From NCBI GenBank assembly GCA_946811695.1, contig OX328124.1, positions 32,363,648-32,427,647 on the forward strand: a stretch of 64,000 nucleotides of DNA, in the 5' to 3' direction. A program made the position numbers and the translations under genes. The number at the start of each line of letters is the position of its first letter. Positions within the stretch are counted from its first letter, which is position 1. The stretch comes from Gonocerus acuteangulatus. Its lineage: Eukaryota; Arthropoda; Insecta; Hemiptera; Coreidae. Below the pieces are notes generated by a model. It saw only the letters and a program-made list of their open reading frames with translations, ran no database searches and was not told where the DNA came from. Below, piece by piece: positions 56,116-64,000 of this stretch.

Positions 56116-56577
56116 GAACATACCACTATGCACAAAATGCAATAAGACATTAACTGTAAAACACTTACTAACAGACTCCAGGAAACGTGAAAACATGTTT
56201 TATTTTTGATGTTCTAGATCTTTTATTTTGTTTGCATTCTACATGTTTATAGAGCTAATCGCCCTGTTGCTAGCTCACAAACCAAATAAATAAATAACTA
56301 TGTAAATAAGTAAATGTTATTACTTACTGAAAAATTAAATAATAATGAACATACCACTATGCACAAAATGCAATAAGACATTAACTGTAAAACACTTACT
56401 AACAGACTCCAGGAAACGTGAAAACATGTTTTATTTTTGATGTTCTAGATCTTTTATTTTGTTTGCATTCTACATGTTTATAGAGCTAATCGCCCTGTTG
56501 CTAGCTCTCAAACCAAATAAATAAATAACTATGTAAATAAGTAAATGTTATTACTTACTGAAAAATTAAATAATAAT
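55885..56577 (+). repeat. Tandem triplication of a LINE 3' end, 231-bp unit
   Basis: GAACATACCACTATGCACAA starts at 55885, 56116 and 56347, exactly 231 bases apart. The units are almost identical, with visible differences such as GCCCAG/GCCCTG and CTCACA/CTCTCA. Each contains the last 30 codons of the LINE frame plus its 3' UTR. A fourth start (GAACAT, 56578) diverges at once. Confidence 0.95.
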
Positions 56578-56583
56578 GAACAT

Positions 56584-58784
56584 GTAAATACGCTAATAGG
56601 TACCTTATAATGATTTTTCAGGGATGTTATACGCCATCAGTGACCTAATTTTTTAAATCTACGCGCACGGTAATGTGCCTGGAAACGTTCCGGTCTACGC
56701 ACACTGTCTGTACATTACACGAAGTGTTAGAGCCGATTTTTACCCTCCTATTCGAACCAGATAAAGATAAACTTTTACACAGGTGTACTAATATATATGA
56801 GTAAAATTGGAAAGTTTCATAATTCTACATTGTAGCGTTTCTAAAATATAGGCGATAGAAAATCGGAATTTATACGACCTCCTGACTCACACATCAAAAT
56901 TATTAGGCACTTCCCGAAAAGCTAGAGACTTGGAACTTTTTCAGGATGATAGACATTAGGGTGTTATTAAAGGTAAAAATAAAAAAAATCCTGAAACGTT
57001 GTGTTTGACTGTGCTCCCAGGACCCGTTATCTACTTGTTGTTCTTTCGGAAATCCATCATTCCTTCCGAAACTCATCATGTGTGATATGAAATGAATCGT
57101 CTCGGCAACGACAACCTAATACTAAAGGGGAAAATACAGAAGTTGATTGGGGCCCAGAGCCTCCCAAATTTACGCATGGGAGAGTTTGTACCCTACTAGT
57201 TTAGTGAGAGCCATGTACCCTACTGGGCTTCATATGAGTCATGCTTTTCCAAAGGGACCCATGTCCACAAAATTTTGAAAATAAGATTTTTGAACCACTG
57301 GATTAGGCTTTTCGCGTTCTTTTCAGTGAATAACATATTAAAGCTTCAAAAAGACTATTATATTATATTAAACTCATTTGAAAATACTGAAAAGAAACAA
57401 AACGCTCCATGTCCTTTAGGTGAATTATAACATAGCCGACCGTTGCTTGGTATGTGTAAACAGGAACAAAGGGCTTCTTGTCCAATTCTGTATGCACTAT
57501 AGAAATACACTACAATTCCAAAGCCCCCCTCGTCCATTTTTAAAATTTGACGGTCCCTGTATTGTAAAATCCAAATTTTATGATAATATAGATGGTATGT
57601 CTACGGTGTGTTGTGCATTTGGCAGCGATATATGACAAAATCATTGAACGGCAGAACATTTCGACGGATACATACGTTGTATTGTGTTATTGAATTCTGC
57701 TGCTAGTGATTGTGTACCAAACCGTAGTTTGCTGTATTGTATGCTCATAATTTAGCGTTAATCGTTTAAAAAGTTATTGTAATACCTTATATTATAAGCG
57801 TGACGGGTAGAAAACTTTAAAGACTGTCTGTATCTGTTGCTCCATGTGTGAAAGGAACGAGCGTGAAAATGTTCTAGCTACATGGAAACAAATATTGTTA
57901 AGAAAACTAAATATATGTATCTAACGCCTACCAAGGCTTCCCAATAGTAACCATTCAATAACAAACGGTCTTCATTGTTCTGAATTAACCAAACCAAGAG
58001 ATAAGCAAAGTAACTTACAACTTTATCTCATAGAATCAAAATCTATTTATCTGTTCTTTTAATTATCCTGTCTCGATTGATTTTATTAATGATTTCTGTT
58101 TGTTCGATACCACGCCACGAGTGTTTTTATGAAGTCAGGCTAATTTTATATATACTCAGCAGTTGAATAACGAACGTTCGTTAACTTTTATAAACTGATT
58201 CACTCTATTTTTTTTTGTATATTTCCACATCGAAGTAACCCTACGATGTGGGAGTTTATTGCTTATTCTGCACACCCTATGCATTTTATGTGCAACTGTT
58301 ACAGTTTTTTAAACTCATTCAGGCTTGTTTCGGATATCTTGGCCGGTGAGTTTGGCCTTATCCCAATCTGTGCCAAGCCTGGACTATGATGCAATGTCTA
58401 CGGGGAAAGCTAGAGTCTTGAGCCCGTTGAGTCATACTCTGCCTCAATTGTAAGTTGTGTTGAGTAAGTTCAGTAGCGTCAGCTGTCGTCCTTCTTATCG
58501 ATAAAAACACTATATGGCTTCGCTTGTCAATACTACCACAGTCATATTTTAGTTCAGAACACAAAACTTGTTATTGCTTCCTTCAGTGTCTTTTACTAAA
58601 CTCGTCAGTATTTATTTTTGTCCAGAGATTGTTAAATAAAAAAAAAATTCTAGAAAAAACGTTCACGCGCATAAAGAAAACCACAGTTCTAGATATTGTA
58701 CGTTTATCTGATAGGGACTTCTATTCATTTGAAATGAATGTGTATAATAAGGGCTGCAACCCTCAAAAATAAATTTTATTTATA
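56584..58784. other. Unique-looking stretch, no gene recognised
   Basis: Short frames at 57420-57635, 58358-58564 and 58524-58772 lack known motifs and recognisable splice framing. No repeat ends. Confidence 0.45.
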
Positions 58785-59098
58785 AAATTGCTGCGCTTAA
58801 GAGTTTCGAGTTTATATGTTTCCAGGTACACTTTATATTGGCAGTTTGACGTGGGAAATCAAATGATCATCACATTCAAGACGATATCATTAACCGTATC
58901 TTCCAAGTTCCGCATTCGCCAAAACCAAGATGTATAAATGTTGGTTATATTTGTAAAGAGGTAGAAACATGTTATAAATATACATTAGGAGTTTTGGATT
59001 TTTAGTATAGCACCTTAAATATCTCAAAAATATGTGAACAAGTGGAACATGATCATTCCAATTCAATGGAAATTAACCAAAATTACTTAGTTGCTAAG
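58785..59098 (+). mobile_element. RC-B-related variant core
   Basis: GCTGCGCTTAAGAGTTTCGA, GACGTGGGAAATCAAATGATC and AACAAGTGGAACATGATCAT match 21150-22310 without the Tigger interruption. The RC-A element at 59099 sits directly in it. Confidence 0.55.
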
Positions 59099-59221
59099 TT
59101 TTAGCACTTTCCTCCGAAGGAAAGTAGCTATTGAGGTTGCACTCATGACGGAATTTTTGAAAAATTTCTTCAAATCTTTATCGATCCTACCTAGTAGACA
59201 CCGAAAATGACCCCCGTTAAA

Positions 59222-59306
<85 letters not shown>

Positions 59307-59316
59307 TATATATATA

Positions 59317-59385
<69 letters not shown>

Positions 59386-60449
59386 CTGTTAACACGATAG
59401 CGGCCAGAGTTTTTGTTTTTTCGTCACGAAACTTGGTATATATCATTCAATTAGCAAACGATTGAACGAGTTCGTTAACCACCAAAGTCGGTCCACCGGA
59501 AGGGGGGGGTTTCCCCGAACCCAAAACACAATTTGATTATTTCAGCCGTAATATTTGTTAATATTTCAACGAAACTTGGTATTCGTAGTGTTAATATATA
59601 GAGAAAAGTGAGATATAAAAATGAACTAAATCGGTTCATTAGAAGGGGGGGGGGGGTGGGGGTTACTCCGGACCCACAATACCAATTCGCCACTACCACC
59701 CGTGATTTTTGGTATATTTCGACGAAACTCGGTATTCGTAGTGGTAATCCACAGGTAAATATGTGTTGTAAAAATAAACTAAATCGGTTCATTAGGAGGG
59801 GGGGGGGTTTACTCCGGACCCACAATACCAATTCGCCACTACCAGCCGTGATTTTTGGTATATTTCGACGAAACTCGGTATTCGTAGTGGTAATCTACAG
59901 GTTAATATGTGTTGTAAAAATAAACTAAATCGGTTCATTAGAAGGGGGGGTTTACTCCGGACCCAAATTCCTAATATACTCATACCGGTCGTAATTTCTG
60001 CTGTATTGTAACGAAACGCGGTATACGTCGTGGGTACCTCATGAGAAAGAAGTGTTGTAAAAATGAGCTGAATCGGTCAATCGGAAAGCGGGGGTTTAAT
60101 TTGTAATATATTTCAATAGAAAGCCAGCCAGACGTAGGTTCACAAAGCCGCCGCAAGGAGCGCTTTCTACCACTAGAGTGACTGTATCCTGTTCCTGCGT
60201 TAGATCAAAATACGATAATATGAGGTTTTTTGTATTTATTACGTAGTGTAATAGGTACCACATGTAAACATAACTCTGGAAGCAAACTAATAATTGATCA
60301 GTTACTCATTACAAATTTAAAAGAGAACTATTCATGTTTTTATTTTATTTATTTAGGATATTTTAAGCAAATTGTTCTGGAAAGCAGTCTGCACTACCCA
60401 AATTCTGAGGAAAGTGCTTAGTTATGCAGCTCCTGCGTGACGGACTTTT
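59099..60449 (+). mobile_element. RC-A Helentron-like element, copy 3, best plus-strand copy
   Basis: Starts TTTTAGCACTTTCCTCCGAA. Hairpin ACTTTCCT/AGGAAAGT, GAGGTTGCACTCATGACGG module, (TA)n/(TG)n at 59225-59384, core TTTCGTCACGAAACTTGGTA to GTTCGTTAACCACCAAAGTC. About four units of 120 bp with G-runs follow (59490-59960), then a unique 3' part and GAGGAAAGTGCTTAGTTATG, GCAG-CTC-CTGC, GTGACGGACTTTT ending 60449. No coding capacity: the ORFs over the G-run units (59475-59983) exist only because the units repeat. Confidence 0.85.
59225..59384. repeat. (TA)n with (TG)n microsatellite inside RC-A
   Basis: Long TA run broken by TTCATA, ending in a TG run. Other RC-A copies show TA or CA/TA at the same site. 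Confidence 0.95.
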
Positions 60450-61269
60450 ATTAAATAGTATATGGAGGTTCTTTCATGTTTTATCATAAATAAAAGTCTA
60501 TTTGTGATTTTTACTATTATAAATTAAGATTTACAAAATAATTAATGAATTAAAAAAAATTGCTCGTTTAAGTTTCAATCTAAGATTTACCAACAGATCA
60601 AAGTATTTCTTAAAGAAGAAAAAACTAATGATACAATTTTTATAACTGACAAGGTCGACGTCCTCTGAACGCATCTTTTTTTTCCAGCATTTTTCTTCAT
60701 GACAGAAAATTATACAATATATTTTAAATACTCGCCCCCTGCGGTTACAATTAAATTATCATTACAGACAAGGCTGTTAACATCTCGCCTATTTTTATCG
60801 ACTTAACATTTATTTTTAAGATGTTAAAAATTGTTTAAATTCATATCAAAATGTTTATTTTTTGATTTTTTTTTTAAAATGAATATTTAAACATTAAATA
60901 TCCCTAAAAAAAACATAAAATTTGGCAAACGCGAATTTAATGTAATATAATATCAAAATAAACATACAAATTAAAATGTCATATTAAAGTGGAATTTGTT
61001 TATTTAACTTCAACCAATTAAAAGAATCTGCTCTTTTTATCTCACTCGGAACCACTTATGTCCATAAAAAGTTGCATCATGTTGCTTCATTGGAACTCAT
61101 TGTCATTGCCAAATAGTATTTATGGACGTTCTAAGTGTTATATTTTCCTGTACATTATTCTATAATAAAACAACGCCTCAAAAGGACTTTGTTCCAAGAC
61201 TCATTTGGATAGAGATCAGATATCTCTAAATGATCCTGGGCAAATCATAATTGTCATATTGTGGATTAT
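60450..61269. other. AT-rich stretch, nothing recognised
   Basis: No ORF or repeat end found. Confidence 0.5.
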
Positions 61270-62154
61270 GTAAGTCCGATTTAGGCTGTTTTAAATCTGC
61301 TTCTCAATGGATGACGCGCAAAGTTAAGAAAAAAGTTTTTTTTTTTTTGTCATTCCGAAGCGTCATGAGGTCCGTGTTCGGTATTCGTATCTTAAGAAAA
61401 CTAATTTTTTTTATAAGAAACTGCGTTTCATTTTTGCCAACATTTCCGCTTGAAATTCAATCCTTCATCAGGGCTATGGAAACGAGGATGAGTTAATACT
61501 GATTTATATACAGATGAAATGAATGCACATACATTATACGTAGAGGGGGATGAACAATAGATTTAGTTATATGGTAAATGTGTGTATATGAGCTTAAATA
61601 AAAGGTGGATTTAAAACTTCAAATGAAATATTTATAAATATTTACAAATCTCTTTTTTTAGATATTTTTCATGACTTAAAAATTATTATAGATACATGTT
61701 GAGTTAAGTAACTATATTCTATGTACTGTTGCAATATTATGGTAAATATAATTGTACATTTAATAATAAAAATGTTTCATTTTGGCAGGTGTCATTATCT
61801 TTATATTAAGTGGTACTTAAAGATTTATTTATAACGTACTAATGTTTAATTTGCCTTTATGTTTGTTATACGAGTAACTTTTTACATTTGTATTGCTAAT
61901 ATATCTATAAAATGTGATTCATCGAAAATTCGGGAACAAAATAATATTAAAGAAACATTTGTTGAGATTACATTGATCTCCTCCTATATTTGTGTCTTAT
62001 CTCCTCTTGACCTTGTGACAAAGTTCAAATTTCCAATAATATTAAGTATCACAAAAAAAAAAAGATCTATTTCATTTAAGTAGAATAAGCAATTTATAGT
62101 TTTTTTTTAAAAAAAACCTTTCGTCAAACTTTTTCTCTTATTTCTATAAACATA
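61270..62154 (+). repeat. Left arm of a 0.88-kb inverted repeat
   Basis: Pairs with 62741-63622 in reverse complement; matching positions sum to 124893 at the outer end and 124895 at the inner end. Visible differences are mostly in A/T runs. The ORFs at 61251-61496 and 61859-62083 reappear on the other strand in the right arm, so they are repeat translations. A hammerhead-like block lies at about 61435-61476 on the minus strand. Confidence 0.95.
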
Positions 62155-62679
62155 ATTTTATAATTTTGAGTTGATATAAGTTATATTATTCTTGTGTGTT
62201 TCATTTCGATTCTTTTGATTTTTCAATAATTTTCTTCGGAATTAACCTTCGTGTTATTTAATAATTCTGTGAAAGCTTTAGGTATTCATTTTTAGCGTAA
62301 ATGTGCGAGTCTTATTAACTAATTACTGTTTACGAATTAATGCCGTGACTGATTAAATTGGTTAGAATAAAGGAAATATTTTGATTTAAAAATCGCCTAT
62401 TAGAATGCATTCTCCTTTTACCTCTAATTCGTTTCATGATAGTACAAGAGCAGCGTTAATGACCTGAAAAATTCATTTACTTGAAAAATTAATTTTCATG
62501 AATTATTTTATCGTCTTAAAGACAAAATATTTTAAATATTCATTCTGTTATAATTTTCATAAGAAATAACTTTTTTCAGCCTTGACAACTATTTGTGGTA
62601 GCTTTCTAATTTTTTACGAATATTTTGTGCATACTTGTCAAAACAGCCTTAGTTGTACGCACACACTCACACACACACA

Positions 62680-62740
<61 letters not shown>
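62155..62740. other. Spacer of the large inverted repeat
   Basis: AT-rich, with (CA)n at 62658-62680 and (TA)n at 62682-62734 at its right end. No gene seen. Confidence 0.7.
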
Positions 62741-63620
62741 TATGTTTATAGAAATAAGAGAAAAAGTTTGACGAAAGGTTTTTTTTAAAAAAAAATTATA
62801 AATTGCTTATTCTACTTAAATGAAATAGATCTTTTTTTTTGTGATACTTAATAATATTGGAAATTTGAACTTTGTCACAAGGTCAAGAGGAGATAAGACA
62901 CAAATATAGGAGGAGATCAATGTAATATCAACAAATGTTTCTTTAATATTATTTTGTTCCCGAATTTTCGATAAATCACATTTTATAGATATATTAGCAA
63001 TACAAATGTAAAAAGTTACTCGTATAACAAACATAAAGGCAAATTAAACATTAGTACGTTATAAATAAATCTTTAAGTACCACTTAATATAAAGATAATG
63101 ACACCTGCCAAAATGAAACATTTTTATTATTAAATGTACAATTATATTTACCATAATATTGCAACAGTACATAGAATATAGTTACTTAACTCAACATGTA
63201 TCTATAATAATTTTTAAGTCATGAAAAATATCTAAAAAAAGAGATTTGTAAATATTTATAAATATTTCATTTGAAGTTTTAAATCCACCTTTTATTTAAG
63301 CTCATATACACACATTTACCATATAACTAAATCTATTGTTCATCCCCCTCTACGTATAATGTATGTGCATTCATTTCATCTGTATATAAATCAGTATTAA
63401 CTCATCCTCGTTTCCATAGCCCTGATGAAGGATTGAATTTCAAGCGGAAATGTTGGCAAAAATGAAACGCAGTTTCTTATAAAAAAAATTAGTTTTCTTA
63501 AGATACGAATACCGAACACGGACCTCATGACGCTTCGGAATGACAAAAAAAAAATATCTTTTTTCTTAACTTTGCGCGTCATCCATTGAGAAGCAGATTT
63601 AAAACAGCCTAAATCGGACT

Positions 63621-63622
<2 letters not shown>
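62741..63622 (-). repeat. Right arm of a 0.88-kb inverted repeat
   Basis: Near-identical reverse complement of 61270-62154. Its outer end (CGGACTTAC) runs into a (TA)n at 63624-63695, while the left arm's outer end does not. Confidence 0.95.
63417..63458 (+). ncRNA. Hammerhead-ribozyme-like motif 4 (weak stem II)
   Basis: GCC (stem I), CUGAUGA (perfect core), A, GGAUUGA-AUU-UCAAGCG (imperfect stem II with 4 firm pairs), GAAA, UGUU, GGC (stem I). Stem III is AUGU, nearly self-complementary (U-G wobble), without a loop. The mirror copy lies in the left arm. The diverged relative at 14606 has a better stem II but a broken core. Confidence 0.45.

Positions 63623-63623
<1 letters not shown>

Positions 63624-63695
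<72 letters not shown>
63624..63695. repeat. (TA)n microsatellite
   Basis: Pure TA run at the outer end of the right palindrome arm. Confidence 0.95.
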
Positions 63696-63701
<6 letters not shown>

Positions 63702-63739
63702 GCACACACATACACAAATTTGAACAACCTTTTTTTTAT

Positions 63740-64000
63740 GCTGGTTATCGTCCCTATCGGGAGGGAGGAAACACGCTATAATATCTCTTTTGCTATTTTT
63801 GATAAAGCAATCTCAGTCTTAGAGATCTGTGATTAAACGGAATAACTTCCGCCTAGTCAGTTTCCTGTTGTTGCACCTAAGATCTTGCTTCGCATTGAGA
63901 TTTCATTTTTTACATGTAGTTAGATTTTTTTACGACAGATCACCATTTAAGCTTTCCAAATAACACTAGGGATAAGAACGGAAACACGCTCAGGTGAGGA
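63740..64000. mobile_element. RC-B end fragments at the window edge
   Basis: 63740-63785 (ATCGGGAGGGAGGAAACACG then CTATAAT) is a degenerate RC-B 5' end on the minus strand. 63786-64000 resembles the RC-B 3' part on the plus strand, ending TAGGGATAAGAACGGAAACA, CGCTCAGGTGAGGA, cut by the window edge just before the expected hairpin. Confidence 0.5.

Noticed and set aside
59475..59983. Long frames over the RC-A repeat units on both strands
   Set aside because: Open frames persist only because the 120-bp units repeat; G-run lengths differ between copies and break the frame.
61251..63717. Short ORFs repeated on both strands as a conserved gene pair
   Set aside because: They are mirror copies in the arms of the large inverted repeat and have no known domain.

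Overview
This window reads as repeat-rich intergenic or intronic DNA from an animal nuclear genome, probably an invertebrate. It is AT-rich, full of long (TA)n runs, carries a 200-base run of N, and holds no bacterial-style operons. The mix of elements fits several invertebrate groups: tRNA-derived SINEs, Jockey-type LINEs, a Penelope-like element (PLE), Tigger/pogo and hAT DNA transposons, and rolling-circle (Helitron/Helentron-like) elements. I cannot name the species. I found no complete host protein gene. Nearly all ORFs over 60 codons are translations of repeats or microsatellites.

Layout: 1-239 is the tail of a LINE-like ORF. 240-851 is a canonical non-autonomous Helitron. 999-1253 is a hAT MITE with an 8-bp target duplication. 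1.9-4.3 kb is one Helentron-like element nested in another. 4.26-4.67 kb is GC-richer and ends in a strong splice-donor sequence. 4.9-5.9 kb holds inverted repeats with PLE-terminal sequence. 7.0-9.3 kb holds nested Helentron-like elements on the minus strand with a hammerhead-ribozyme-like insert. 9.4-10.2 kb is a Jockey LINE 3' end. 11.6-12.2 kb is a hAT MITE split by a SINE. 13.3-14.8 kb holds Helitron, Helentron-like and SINE fragments. 15.8-16.1 kb is a hAT foldback. 17.5-18.0 kb is a hAT-transposase-derived ORF. 21.4-22.3 kb is a Tigger element with a broken CENP-B-like ORF. 22.7-27.4 kb is a Helentron-like element invaded by a PLE, with an inverted partial PLE copy, an assembly gap and an exact flank duplication. 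28.9-31.4 kb holds more Helentron-like elements. 32-38 kb holds tandem duplications, two LINE C-terminal fragments, a small Tigger MITE and Helentron-like copies. 38.5-44.8 kb holds microsatellites, SINEs, a hammerhead palindrome and a hAT MITE. 47-54 kb holds a tandem duplication, Helentron-like copies and two large palindromes. 54-56.6 kb holds two LINE tails, one triplicated in tandem. 59-60.4 kb is an intact-looking Helentron-like element. 61.3-63.6 kb is an inverted repeat with arms of about 0.88 kb.

The main pattern is a superfamily of non-autonomous elements, called here RC-A and RC-B. Both start TTTTAGC, carry a 12-bp inverted repeat that is terminal at the 5' end but internal at the 3' end, and finish in the same 3' hairpin plus GGACTTTT. 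That is the architecture known for Helentrons/Helitron2. A second pattern is a set of hammerhead-ribozyme-like motifs whose stem III has no loop and is self-complementary, so it could form only between two RNA copies. No Rep/helicase ORF was seen, so the autonomous partner must lie elsewhere.
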